Source: Arundinibacter roseus (GTDB lineage: Bacteria; Bacteroidota; Bacteroidia; Cytophagales; Spirosomataceae). From it: a DNA stretch of 64,000 nucleotides. The notes beneath the pieces are model-generated. The model was not told where the DNA came from. It did not search any database and saw only the letters and a list, made by a program, of their open reading frames with translations. The stretch is taken from the NCBI RefSeq assembly GCF_004348825.1, contig NZ_SMJU01000020.1:1-64000 (forward strand), in the 5' to 3' direction. Both the position numbers and the translations under genes were made by a program. Positions 24,153-33,981 of the stretch are shown here, in pieces; positions within the stretch are counted from its first letter, which is position 1; each line of letters opens with the position of its first letter.

Positions 24153-25169
24153 CTATTTCTCCGCAACAAATAGTATTTGCGCCGAATAGGTAGCCGCAGG
24201 AATAAGTACCGAAACTCCACTTAGCTGTATGGATACAGGAATATCCGAATAAGTCACAGTTGTGCCAGGCTCCGTTGATTGGTCATTCCAGATTAAATCG
24301 AAAAAGGGTACACTTGTCGCTCCGGGGATTTCAACATAAGGAAAGCCGCCAGAGTAACTTGCAGCCGCCAGCGAAGCACTTCCTCCATTTCGTTGTGCGT
24401 AAAGGTGAAGAGAGGGATCCCATGTGGTTGTTGGATCGTACTGCATCTTTACCTTAATGCTGCCACTTTCAAACAGGTCAGCGCCGGGCGATGAAAGCAT
24501 ATCATTGTCAAAAGTATAATTCAGGATTATTGGGTTACCGTTAGGCGTTGGCATTCCATAATCGTTTCCTGCTTCTGTAATCGTTGGGATGGTTACGGAG
24601 TTTGGGACATTGTTGACCGTTACAGGGACTATTTCTGAGGGAAAGGCTCCATCGTCACTAATGGTGTAGATAACGGAAAGGGTATGGACGGAAGCCGTAA
24701 TATCGGCGTAGTTGTTGGGCACAGCCGAGAACAGAAGTTGATGCCCATTACCGGTACCGTTTCCTGTATAACCTCCCCCAATACCACTGATAATTGTTTG
24801 CGGATTAGTGGAAAGAGTAACCGGCAATGCGGGCGTTCCGAGAGTTCCGTTGCCCCCCAGCGCAGCAACCGGTTGCAATTTTATATCAAGCCCGGGAATC
24901 GTTTGGCTTATCGAAACAGCTACGCTGCGCGTACTGCCAGCTGCCACGGCAGACGTATAATTGAGCCACTTTGCGTTGTTTGTTGGGGTTACAATGGGAG
25001 CTCCGGCATTGGTTGGTCTTCCAAATTCCAGGGTAACGTCTGATCCTTCTACATCCAGCATAGCAACCTCGGGTAAGCTTACACTAACCATTTGCATGTT
25101 TGTTTGTGAAAAAACATTGGCATATACACCAATTAAGAGCAGAGTGAGTATGAAGACAATGCTTTTCAT
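24153..25169 (-). CDS. Two-domain pilin-like secreted protein (putative tip or anchor subunit)
   Basis: A 338-residue protein with a signal peptide (to about residue 21, FSQ). Residues 25-175 parallel the 190-residue pilin-like protein encoded at 29069-29641: SLPEVAMLDVEGS, WLNYTS, SGIGGGYTGNGTGNGHQLLFS and the closing strand SVIYTISDD. The second half (176-338) is an extra beta-sandwich domain with no counterpart there. The start overlaps the usher-like gene by 4 bp (ATGA). A subunit plus an added domain fits a tip adhesin or base anchor of a surface fibre. This role is inferred from operon context. Confidence 0.6.
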   Translation of the reverse strand: MKSIVFILTLLLIGVYANVFSQTNMQMVSVSLPEVAMLDVEGSDVTLEFGRPTNAGAPIVTPTNNAKWLNYTSAVAAGSTRSVAVSISQTIPGLDIKLQPVAALGGNGTLGTPALPVTLSTNPQTIISGIGGGYTGNGTGNGHQLLFSAVPNNYADITASVHTLSVIYTISDDGAFPSEIVPVTVNNVPNSVTIPTITEAGNDYGMPTPNGNPIILNYTFDNDMLSSPGADLFESGSIKVKMQYDPTTTWDPSLHLYAQRNGGSASLAAASYSGGFPYVEIPGATSVPFFDLIWNDQSTEPGTTVTYSDIPVSIQLSGVSVLIPAATYSAQILFVAEK

Positions 25170-27856
25170 TTATCGCCTTGGTTATACCCCACCTTTAAGG
25201 ATTCCTGCTGATATTTTATCTCTCGCTGCTGTCTGATGATTCTGATAGTAAGAGCCCTGGTTTCGTCCGGCTGCAAGTCCACATCAAACAGCTCGCTGGC
25301 AATTTTGTAGCGTTTGTCGAGTCCGTTTCTGTAAACTTTCACTTTCCAGTTGCCCGGGCGCAGATAAGTAAAATCGAACTCCTGGCCAATAGTTACTATT
25401 TTTCGGTAGAGCTGTGTACCATTGGATGCCTCAACTATAAGGCTCTCGGCTCTCTTTGGATCATTCTTAGCCAGAAACGGATCATAGATAGATTGTCCTT
25501 CGTTGCCGGCTTGGTCCACCTGCACGGTTCCTGCAATTTTGGCAGCTTTGGAAAGTCCAAAGTTAAGAATGGTTTCTTTATTGGTCAGATGTATTGCCAA
25601 AGGCAACAAGGTATCGGCAATGTCGGTCAGGCCTGTCGTTATTCGATCAATTTCCAGATAATACTGGCCGGGCGGAATGTTTTTGAAGCGATAATGTCCA
25701 TTGGAGTCGGTAACGGCACTTTGATTGCCAAGCCATAATTTGATGCCATCCGTTTTGGCTGTACCCAAATTGGCAATGGTCCCTGAAAGCGTTGCGTATT
25801 TGGCAATTTTTTTTATGGGAACATTTATGCGCCATAGATACCGGAGTGAAAGAATAAAATCCTTGTTGTTAGGTTGATTAGGTTGCAGGGTGTACCTGGC
25901 TGTTACATCCAGTTCGTGGTTTTTTAGGATTTGCTGATGGTACCTCATTTCAAAAAGATTACGGTCTCTGTACGATTCTTCGGGCATATAGTTGTTTTGG
26001 TAGAAAATACTCAGGTTAGCATTTCTCCCAAAACGGTTTGTCAGCCTGGCTCCATAATTGATGTTTTTCTGGTCTTTGATCTGGTAGCGGGCAGTCTGTG
26101 CATAACTAGCATAAAAGTTGACGCTGGTCGTTAATTTCGCAAAGCCAATGTTTGTGAAATACTGTTTGGACAGACCGGAAAATTCCGAGAGGTAATTGTT
26201 GGTTTTACCAACTTGTCCGCCCATATCCAGCCTAAACATATTAATTCGCTGGTCGAGGTTTATTTTTAGAAATACTTCGTCGTAATTGTACTGTTTTACT
26301 GGCATTTGGTCTTCGTATTTTTGAAAACCGCCAAAAAATTTAAGTGAGCTGTTTTTTAGGTAATTGTACTGCAGGCCCGTTTGAAAATGGTTTCGGTAAG
26401 GAGCCACGCCATACAAAGTATCTTTTTTATAGTTTCTGGCATCTTGTCGGTAATTTGCATACATATTTACCTTCTTGGAGGCTCTAAACGCCACATTGGC
26501 CATTCCGGAATGGGAATTTGAGAAATAGCCGGCGAAGTTCGTTGAGGCCTTCATAAACGTAAGGCCAAAGAGAAGTTTTTCAATCGACCTTTGAACTTGC
26601 GTTCTAAAAGCTACCCCTTCGGCTTTGCCATTTTTGCTATAGGCAAGCTCTCCCTGCAATTCTGTATTTTTTAGTAATTTGGTTGTGGCGGAAATGGAAG
26701 GCAGATGTGCTCCCACTACGCCGGTTACAGGCATTTTGTAAAGATAACTTATCGTCATTTCGGTCTGCCTGTTGAGCTGATATTTGGCGTATACCGACGC
26801 TTCGTTTTTAATATCCCTGAAAAAGCGGGGACGATTGTAGAAACCACCCAGAATAACTTTCCCAAACGTGTAGCTAAGTTCTGCTCCCCGTCCATACCGC
26901 GCATTTTCGGTTAGGTAGGAGGCTGTATAGCTTTTGTCACCAAGGTACGCATACAACCCGCCTTTTTGGTAGGTTACAAAATATTGTTCGTAGGGAGTAA
27001 ATGCGTTGAAGGGCACCGGACCAGGAGTTACCATGTGAAAGGATAGCATATCTTTGTTTTCTTTCGAAAGGCTGCCATTTCCGTACATTTCTACCTGGTA
27101 CCCTCCCTGATAACTCCCCCGATTCCGGCTTCCAATGTAGCTGAGGGAAAGTGATACCGGCAGACGGAAAAATACGTCATTTTCTTTTGCGGCAATCGGT
27201 ATGATTCGCACAGTACTATATGCATCGTAATGCGTTTTGGCATCGACCTTGGCAGAAAGGTGCAGAACCTGATACATTGTGGCCTCAATAGCGGCATCGG
27301 TACTTTTGGAAACCATAATAGTTTTTGATTCTCCCGGCAGCAGCGTCATCTCCGCGCCACTGTCTATACTTGCGTGATCTGCCGTCAGGGTGAGTTTTTC
27401 GGGCATATTGCCGCTATTTTTTGCCAGAAAACTTGCCGTTATCCGGGCGCCGGCTTTCACATAATCGGACGAGTGGGTAGGAGTAAGCGTAAGTTTACGT
27501 ACCCCCGCAACGGCTAATTCCTTCGATTGGATGGATTGGACTCCATCTTTATTGGTCCTTTTTAGCCAAACGGTATAATTGCCCTGGGGTACCTGCTGCG
27601 CAATACGGATCGGTACAATATACAGTTTTTCCGTGTGTGCTTCCACCACAATGGTACTGCTACTACGCAACGCAGTGATGCCGTCAGCGGAGCTTTCCAC
27701 AGTAAGCAGGTAAGTCATATCAATTGCCAAGGCGTTCTCCAGCTTAAACGAAACCGACGTGACCGTACCCGGTTGTACGATTTCGTTTTGACTGGTTTGC
27801 GCAAAAAGAAACCGCGAGCATAAAAAGAAAAAACAGAATACCCAGATTTTAAACAC
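25166..27856 (-). CDS. Usher-like outer-membrane protein (COG1470-type N-terminus, beta-barrel, regulatory Ig domains)
   Basis: An 896-residue protein with a signal peptide (1-19). Residues 25-215 form two Ig-like repeats (VSFKLENALAIDMTYLL, AGARITASFLAKNSGNMPEKL). About 225-690 are alternating aromatic strands of a large outer-membrane barrel (YLGDKSYTASYL, ELSYTFGKVILGGFYN, YANYRQDARNYKK). From about 700 a carboxypeptidase-regulatory-like domain follows (TDSNGHYRFKNIPPGQYYLEID), then a last beta domain ending REIKYQQESLKV. It is not a classical PF00577 usher, but size, plug-like and C-terminal Ig domains and neighbours (chaperone and pilin-like genes) suggest a pore that exports or assembles subunits. 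Function is inferred. Confidence 0.65.
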   Translation of the reverse strand: MFKIWVFCFFFLCSRFLFAQTSQNEIVQPGTVTSVSFKLENALAIDMTYLLTVESSADGITALRSSSTIVVEAHTEKLYIVPIRIAQQVPQGNYTVWLKRTNKDGVQSIQSKELAVAGVRKLTLTPTHSSDYVKAGARITASFLAKNSGNMPEKLTLTADHASIDSGAEMTLLPGESKTIMVSKSTDAAIEATMYQVLHLSAKVDAKTHYDAYSTVRIIPIAAKENDVFFRLPVSLSLSYIGSRNRGSYQGGYQVEMYGNGSLSKENKDMLSFHMVTPGPVPFNAFTPYEQYFVTYQKGGLYAYLGDKSYTASYLTENARYGRGAELSYTFGKVILGGFYNRPRFFRDIKNEASVYAKYQLNRQTEMTISYLYKMPVTGVVGAHLPSISATTKLLKNTELQGELAYSKNGKAEGVAFRTQVQRSIEKLLFGLTFMKASTNFAGYFSNSHSGMANVAFRASKKVNMYANYRQDARNYKKDTLYGVAPYRNHFQTGLQYNYLKNSSLKFFGGFQKYEDQMPVKQYNYDEVFLKINLDQRINMFRLDMGGQVGKTNNYLSEFSGLSKQYFTNIGFAKLTTSVNFYASYAQTARYQIKDQKNINYGARLTNRFGRNANLSIFYQNNYMPEESYRDRNLFEMRYHQQILKNHELDVTARYTLQPNQPNNKDFILSLRYLWRINVPIKKIAKYATLSGTIANLGTAKTDGIKLWLGNQSAVTDSNGHYRFKNIPPGQYYLEIDRITTGLTDIADTLLPLAIHLTNKETILNFGLSKAAKIAGTVQVDQAGNEGQSIYDPFLAKNDPKRAESLIVEASNGTQLYRKIVTIGQEFDFTYLRPGNWKVKVYRNGLDKRYKIASELFDVDLQPDETRALTIRIIRQQREIKYQQESLKVGYNQGDK

Positions 27857-27945
27857 CTAGTTAGTGAAGCACTTGTAGCTTTTGGTTATAAATTTTTATA
27901 CTTAGTTTATTCCTTTGACAATTACACCTTGGTGAAAGAGATACC

Positions 27946-28740
27946 TTACTCCTTTAATTCCAGATCTATATTCATCGCAAAGGCATTATCGTTTTGGTCG
28001 GAAAGCAGCAGTACGGCAGAGTAGTTGCCGGGGTTCACGGCGCTGATGTCAATCGTAAACATTTTGGAGGTACTGGGCAGCAATCCCATTGGCCCGCTTT
28101 GAAAGGACCCGACTTTACTGCCGGTTATGCGGTCAAAGATTTCGATGCCAGCAACCGGTCTGGTGTAGAGTGTCCCCTTGTTGGCAACTGCCAGTTTCAC
28201 TTCCCGATTTGTGCCGTTTATTTCTATGTCTACCCGTTCAAAATTCAGATCTGTTTTTGCTTTTTCGGGCTGAACATTCGTAATCAGCTGAATAGCATAC
28301 CGCATGGTATTGGTAATGGTCACCCCCGTTTGTTTGGCAGACTCTATTATTTGCGTTGGCTCAATTATTAGCACACTCCAATAGGTACCTATATCGGTCA
28401 CATTCTGCGGAACGGTAATTTCGTAGAAAATGTCGAGTTTCTCTTTGCCTTTCAGGGTAATAAGGTTAGTATTCAATTTCACCCAGCCAGCGTTGCTTTT
28501 TTCGTTGGTTTGCGGATCGATGTATAAAGTGCGGCCATCGGCAAAATAGCTAAGGTCCTGCAAATAAATTTTTACGTCCTGCGGATGGTCAGCTGTATTT
28601 TGTATTTGTACCTTCCCTTTTAGTACCTGTCCATTTTCTACTTTGTACAAATGGGTAAGCCCGTTGAGCACAAAAATGCCTGCCTTTGCAGACAGAACCG
28701 GCACGGCTAAAAAGAAAAGAAATAGGATTCTCTTTGACAT
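27946..28740 (-). CDS. Periplasmic chaperone-like protein
   Basis: A 264-residue exported protein (signal to about residue 21, SAKAG). The N-terminal domain has the fimbrial-chaperone/DUF916-like pattern: VQIQNTADHPQDVKIYLQDL (strand exchange with subunits), AGWVKLNTNLITLKGKEKLDIFYEITVPQN, then GTYWSVLIIEP. The second Ig domain (about 150-264) has LAVANKGTLYTRPVAGIEIFD and a closing strand AFAMNIDLELKE. It lies between pilin-like and usher-like genes on the same strand. The expected job is to hold pilin-like subunits in the periplasm and deliver them to the barrel. No standard PapD arginine-lysine cleft could be verified by eye. Confidence 0.65.
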   Translation of the reverse strand: MSKRILFLFFLAVPVLSAKAGIFVLNGLTHLYKVENGQVLKGKVQIQNTADHPQDVKIYLQDLSYFADGRTLYIDPQTNEKSNAGWVKLNTNLITLKGKEKLDIFYEITVPQNVTDIGTYWSVLIIEPTQIIESAKQTGVTITNTMRYAIQLITNVQPEKAKTDLNFERVDIEINGTNREVKLAVANKGTLYTRPVAGIEIFDRITGSKVGSFQSGPMGLLPSTSKMFTIDISAVNPGNYSAVLLLSDQNDNAFAMNIDLELKE

Positions 28741-28980
28741 AGTTATTTATCTAAATTATATTATTCAGCTACAAATTTGCATGTTTGCTGGACCACACGC
28801 CCATCGAAAAGCATTAGTCAGAAGTAACCCGTAACCACCAATCAGTTAGTCTTTCTGCTGTCTCAAAACGCAGCCAGGCTATTCAAGCAAGAAAGTTACA
28901 AATCCGCAGAAAGTTAGATTCTTTAAAGTATTGAAGGTGTAATGCAGCTATTCTCAGTCCAATGATGTAACTGAATTGGG

Positions 28981-29022
28981 CACGAGGTAAAATCCCCTTT
29001 CTCGGGGGGATTTTACCTCGTG
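28981..29022. promoter_or_regulatory. 17-bp perfect hairpin between the pilin-like and chaperone-like genes
   Basis: CACGAGGTAAAATCCCC (28981-28997) is perfectly complementary to GGGGATTTTACCTCGTG (29006-29022) with an 8-nt loop and no T-run on either side. In transcription order it comes 47 bp after the pilin-like stop. It probably protects the upstream mRNA or attenuates read-through so that the subunit is made in excess. Confidence 0.65.
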
Positions 29023-29068
29023 TTATGCTTAAAAACCGATTGACCAGCTCGACTGAGAAAAAAAATGC

Positions 29069-29641
29069 TTAGTTGTCTGAAATAGTATAGACAACGTTTG
29101 TACCAAATGTTCCTTGTTCCAACTGGCTATAGTTAGATCCACGGAAACTAAGCGAGTAAGTAAGCTGATGCCCGTTGCTGGTGCCATCTCCTGTATACGA
29201 ACTTCCTATTTCGGTGATAAGATCCTGGTCGTTCTCAGTCAGCGTTATGGGGTTGGCCTCAGGTGTTCCAAAGTCTCCTGCACCTGACCCCGTGTAGGTA
29301 GCAGCAGCCAGGAGAAGATCAACACCATAGGTAGTACCATTCAGCTTTACGGAAATTTTACGTGTAGCTGGTCCGTCCATAGTATAGGGTTGACTAATAG
29401 TAGAATAGTTCAGCCAAAGCTGAGTGTTGGGGCTAGGTGCCTGAATCGGCAGACCGGCTTCGGTAGGTGCCGTAAAGGCGAAGGTGATGGCAGTGGTACC
29501 GGATGACTCGATATCCAAAAGTGCCACCTCAGGAATGGAGATGTCCACGTTGTGATTGGCAGTTATTCCATCCTGTGCATAGGAATTGACTGCCACACAT
29601 GCAAATGACAAAGCTAAAGCAAAGAGGGTAAATTTTTTCAT
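29069..29641 (-). CDS. Pilin-like major subunit
   Basis: A 190-residue exported beta-protein (signal to about residue 22, SYAQ). Mature start HNVDISIPEVALLDIESSG, middle WLNYSTIS and KISVKLNGT, and end GDGTSNGHQLTYSLSFRGS...TNVVYTISDN. The alternating hydrophobic final strand is the sort of segment swapped between subunits in donor-strand assembly. The N-terminal half of the 24153-25169 protein is a clear paralogue. It is the first gene of the four-gene operon. On its upstream side a TTTTG box and TAACTTTA box 17 bp apart resemble a Bacteroidota -33/-7 promoter. A stable hairpin follows the gene. Confidence 0.65.
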   Translation of the reverse strand: MKKFTLFALALSFACVAVNSYAQDGITANHNVDISIPEVALLDIESSGTTAITFAFTAPTEAGLPIQAPSPNTQLWLNYSTISQPYTMDGPATRKISVKLNGTTYGVDLLLAAATYTGSGAGDFGTPEANPITLTENDQDLITEIGSSYTGDGTSNGHQLTYSLSFRGSNYSQLEQGTFGTNVVYTISDN

Positions 29642-30248
29642 AAATAGATGATGGTTATACGCAGGTAAAGTTACGGATTGTTATATAAATCAAAATCATT
29701 TTTTGTATTTATTTGTTACAAATGGCTTCACTAAAAAGTGGGGCAGAATTAGAGTTCGGACGGCTGTGGTCTGAGCAATAGGTCACGGGTCGGAAAAATC
29801 TGGCCTGGTACAGTTCAGCTGTATTCAAATTCAGCGCCATCCTTAAAGATTTCTTCGGTATCCTAAGCCAGAAAATCTTAGGCATCCGTTAATCCAGCTT
29901 TATTTTTGGATGGAATTGGATTTTTTGCCTGACTGAAAAAGACAAGCACAATGCATTAGTCAGAAAAAATGTTCAAGTGTAATCAATAGGCCATCTCCCG
30001 TTTGCTATTATATTCTGATTGTCTGACACAGGTTATGTAAGACTATTTCTAATTAATATTTTTTTTGATTTAATTTAGATCTGAAGGTCTGCTAGAACAC
30101 CTGGAAAAGGGTGAAGTGAATCTTACCATCGGCCAGGTCTTTGGTTTAGATCAGAACCAGGCCGACTAGTATCTGGAAAACAATCTGGGTGCTGGTAAAA
30201 TTGCTGGCTTATCCTGGTTGAATGTTTATGAGTAATTATATAATCCAA
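29642..30248. other. Intergenic region with a coding-like remnant
   Basis: From about 30085 to 30231 the plus strand reads GLLEHLEKGEVNLTIGQVFG, then, after a TAG, YLENNLGAGKIAGLSWLNVY and a stop. It looks like the eroded end of a gene of unknown family. The rest up to 30084 shows no gene apart from the promoter region of the minus-strand operon. Confidence 0.4.
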
Positions 30249-30938
30249 ATGACAAAAATCCTGTGTATTCTGACCTTTAGTCTGCTATGTATTTCTATCC
30301 AGACTCAAGCGCAACGCATTTTGCCCTCCAAGGACAGACTGTCGCCCATTCAGGTGTCGATGTCAATTGAGCGAATACTGGGTAAAGAAGCTATCCGGGT
30401 TGTCAAAGACAGTGCGGTACAAAAGTTTGACGAGCCCACCTTTGTGCGGCTCAACGGTGTCGATTTTACCAATGGTACCATTGAGGTGAAAGTACTGAGC
30501 CGACTCCTGAAAAATGCACCGGAAATGGCCCGTGGCTTTATCGGAATTGCGTTTCGGATCAACCAGGCCAATTCCAGCTTCGAGAATATCTATATCCGTC
30601 CCACCAACGGTCGTGCACCAGATCAGGTACGTCGCAATCATTCCATTCAGTACTTCTCCTACCCCGATTACAAATTTGATCGTTTGCGGAAGGAATCACC
30701 GGAGCGTTATGAATCGTATGCCGACATGGCCCTGAACGAATGGATTACGATGAGAATCGTAGTGAACGGCTCAGAAGCCAAACTTTTCCTGAACGATGCT
30801 AAACAACCGGCACTGCTGGTTAAAGACCTGAAACATGGCCCAGGAACATCAACATCAGAGCCGTCAACAGGCATTGGTTTGTGGGTTGATGTGGGTACCG
30901 AAGGCTATTTCGCCGATCTTAAAATTACCAAACAGTGA
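30249..30938 (+). CDS. Exported concanavalin-like (DUF1080/LamG-type) domain protein
   Basis: About 229 residues from ATG 30249 (MTKILCILTFSLLCISIQTQAQ signal); an ATG at 30222 would add nine residues. The mature part follows the jelly-roll pattern of sugar-binding or 3-keto-disaccharide hydrolase-like domains: FVRLNGVDFTNGTIEVKVLS, GFIGIAFRINQ, ENIYIRPTNGRAPDQVRRNHSIQY and NEWITMRIVVNGSEAKLFLND with terminal GIGLWVDVGTEGYFADLKI. It is probably a periplasmic or surface carbohydrate-interacting protein. It is a single gene; the substrate is unknown. Confidence 0.7.
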   Translation: MTKILCILTFSLLCISIQTQAQRILPSKDRLSPIQVSMSIERILGKEAIRVVKDSAVQKFDEPTFVRLNGVDFTNGTIEVKVLSRLLKNAPEMARGFIGIAFRINQANSSFENIYIRPTNGRAPDQVRRNHSIQYFSYPDYKFDRLRKESPERYESYADMALNEWITMRIVVNGSEAKLFLNDAKQPALLVKDLKHGPGTSTSEPSTGIGLWVDVGTEGYFADLKITKQ

Positions 30939-30995
30939 GATCTACCAGGGGCTGACGGGTAAACGCCTGAAATCACCGTAACAATTCGATGTAGA

Positions 30996-31212
30996 ATGAT
31001 GAATCAAGTTCCACCACGCACCCATGCGGTTGTTAACAATCGAATCGTTTCAATTGATGTAGTCCGGGGGATCGTGATGATTCTGAAGGCCCTGGACCAT
31101 GTCCGGGATTTACTCCATATTTCCTCCTTAACCCAAAGCCCGACCGACCTGGCTACCACCACACCCGTGCTGTTCTTTTCCCGCTGGGTCACCCATCTTT
31201 GTGCACCAATTT
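30996..31212 (+). pseudogene. Truncated N-terminus of a DUF1624-like membrane acyltransferase
   Basis: From ATG 30996 the frame reads RIVSIDVVRGIVMILKALDH, then DLLHI...PTDLATTTPVLFFSRWVTHLCAPIF. This is the first transmembrane region of DUF1624/heparan-alpha-glucosaminide N-acetyltransferase-like proteins. The match ends abruptly at about 31212, where the sequence switches to an FtsX/MacB permease in another frame. About 300 residues are missing. Confidence 0.75.
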
Positions 31213-33608
31213 TTCAAGACCTCAGCACGCAGCCTGAGGCGCAACAAATTTTTTTCAGGCATAAATATTCTTGGTCTTTCCATCAGTATGTCTGTCGGGC
31301 TGTTACTAATTGCGTTTGTGCATGATTTGCTAACTTATGATCGATTTAATGAAAATGGTAAACGGATTTATCGCATTACCAGCATTGCCAAATTTAAAGC
31401 AGAACAGGACGGCAAGTACTCATCCACCTCAAAGCTTATCCGTCAGAAAATTGCCGATGTTCAGCAGGTAACAATCGTCCGCAGGGACTTCGTGCAGGAC
31501 GCAAGCGTTGGTGACAAAGTACTACCCATCAGGGGAATGTGGGCCGAACCGTCTTTGTTTAGAATCTTTACATTTCCGATGCTGGAAGGAAATCCTGACA
31601 CAGCCCTGAAAGATCCTTACACAGTTGTGCTGACCGAGTCTACTGCCCGAAAAATCTTCGGCAGCAGCCAGGCCATGGGCCAGATCATCAGGTTTGATTC
31701 AATCGATTATCAGGTAACCGGGATCATGAAGGATGTTCCTTTCTTTTCGCATATCAATTTTGAAGCGCTGGTCTCGCTTTCCACGGCCCAACAGCTCCAC
31801 AAAAACGACATGAATTTTGAAAAATGGTCGAACATGTATGGGAATTCGGTTTACCTTCTACTGGCTGAACATGCAAATGTGGATGATATTCAGTCCAAGC
31901 TCAATGAAATTGCAATGGAGGAAAATCGGGCCGAAGAAAGAATGGAGATTCAACTTGAATTACTTCCATTGCATAAAATCGTAGTGGGTGAAAAGCTTCA
32001 TTCGGGCTCAATGAGTGGTTCAGAAGGACCTCACATTTCTGGATCTCTCCTATGGATCCTTGGGGGGCTGGCTTTCATCGTTATTTTGTCAGCCTGTTTC
32101 AATTATACCAATTTATCGATTGCCCGGGCTATGCGACGGTTTAAAGAAGTGGGTCTGCGGAAAGCCATTGGTGCCGGCAGCGGTCAGGTCTGGCAACAAT
32201 TTATGTCCGAAGCCATCTTGATCTCTCTGTCCGCACTACTTTTTTCATTTCTTTTTTTTCTTTTCCTGAGGCCAAAGTTCATCAACCTGGCTCCCCAAAT
32301 GCAGCAAACAGTAAAACTCGAACTTACGCCGTCAGTGGTCGCAGCCTTTCTTGTTTTTTCGGTACTTGTGGGCGGAATGGCCGGATTGTTACCTGCCCTG
32401 TTTTTTTCAAAAATCAGTGCCCTTCAGGCGCTAAAAAATGGCAGGTCTGTAAAAATGTTCTCCTACCGGGCGCTTAGACGCTCGTTGGTAATTATACAGT
32501 ATACCGTAACTCTGATTTTTATTACTACAACTTTTCTAAGCTATGTGCAGTACAAAAATATGCTTGCCTTCGATCTGGGTTTTAACACGGAAAACGTATT
32601 GAACATATCCATGCAGGGAAACCAGCCCGATGTGCTTTTGAAAGAACTGAATGAGATGCCGGAAGTTACGGCATTGTCCAAATCAATGATTATCACCAGC
32701 GTTGGGAATGCCTGGGGTGGCTATATAAAGTACAAAGATTCACGTGACTCAGCTTTGGTGATGACCAATCACGTGGATGAAAACTACCTGCCATTGCACC
32801 AATACAAACTAGTTGCCGGAGAAAACTTTATTGCCAGACCCAATACCCCCGAAGGGGTTCGGGAAATTATAGTTAACCAGCAGTTTTTAAAACGATTCAA
32901 CATCAGCGCCACCGATCCAGGCCAGGCAATCGGAGAAGAAATAACCTTCAGTAATTATAAAGTACGTAGCCAGAAGATGACCATTATCGGGGTTATAAAA
33001 GACTTTCACTATGGAAAGCTTGAAAACATCATTGAGCCTGTGGCATTCATGTCCTGGACACCACAGGATCAGGCCATAATTAATGCAAAAATAAAAAACT
33101 CGGACCTTGCCTCCACGATGAACAAAATTGAGTCCACCTGGAAAAAAATTGATCCGGTGCACCCTCTAAAAGCCGAATTTTATGAAGATGCAATAAAAGA
33201 GGCTTACAGTGAATTCTCCACGATGATCCAAATTATAGCATTTCTCTCATTCCTAACAATTTCAATCGCATCCATGGGTTTATTGGGAATGGTGGTATTT
33301 ACAACCGAAACAAGACTCAAAGAAATATGTATTTGTAAAGTGATGGGAGCCAGCTCAGGAAACCTGATTATATTACTGAGCAGAAATTTTCTAATCTGCT
33401 GTCCATCTCCGCATTGGTCGCAATTCCTGTAACGTACCTGTTCTTTACTAACGTCGTGCTTACCAATTACCCGTATCATACCCCGGTACAATTCATGGAG
33501 CTGTTAGGTGGTGTATTGGTGGTTTTTCTGATCGCTTTCCCCCTAATTGGCATACAAACCCTGAAAGCAGCAAAGAGCAATCCTGTGAAAGTCCTTAAGG
33601 GAGAGTGA
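31201..33608 (+). pseudogene. MacB/FtsX-type ABC transporter permease, 5'-truncated and frameshifted
   Basis: A frame from GTG 31201 gives the family N-terminus FFKTSARSLRRNKFFSGINILGLSISMSVG, the periplasmic core domain, and three-helix segments with LRKAIGAGSGQVWQQFMSEA. Near 33395 one base is missing: NFLI continues as CCPSPHWSQFL and stops, while the true C-terminus (LLSISALVAIPVTYLFF ... LKAAKSNPVKVLKGE) is in the next frame to 33608. The native start lies in a fusion junction with the DUF1624 fragment (shared CAATTTTT). Intact relatives export or sense via the outer face. Without the fourth transmembrane helix this one is probably non-functional unless the frameshift is a sequencing error. 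Confidence 0.8.
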
Positions 33609-33981
33609 GACAACTACTTTTGCTCACGTAAATCTACTGAGTAAGAGTGAGATGGGAATTGTTGTTGGAAAGCTTTGCAGTGTCCCGCTACAAACGGCGT
33701 CATGCATTAAGAGTATTAAATCTCTCATTTCCAGCAATTGAAGCTTAGTGGTGGGCTATTCATTGGATTTCTTTGTAAATGTGCATCAGTCAAGCAGGTT
33801 ATCTTCTGGTACCAGTAGTTAAATAAATTGAACTTCAAAGAATTGCAAACTCAGCTTATACTGAACGAGGAATGAATCCTGGGTACAAGTCATGTTTTCG
33901 GAATCTACTTTGGGCTGCCAGCTTTCAAATGTTGATTTGTGCAAATGGTGAGAAAAATTTTGAAAAACCAACTACCTTATT
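33609..33981. other. Intergenic, nothing recognised
   Basis: 373 bp without a supported gene between the permease pseudogene and the minus-strand AraC regulator. Confidence 0.4.
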
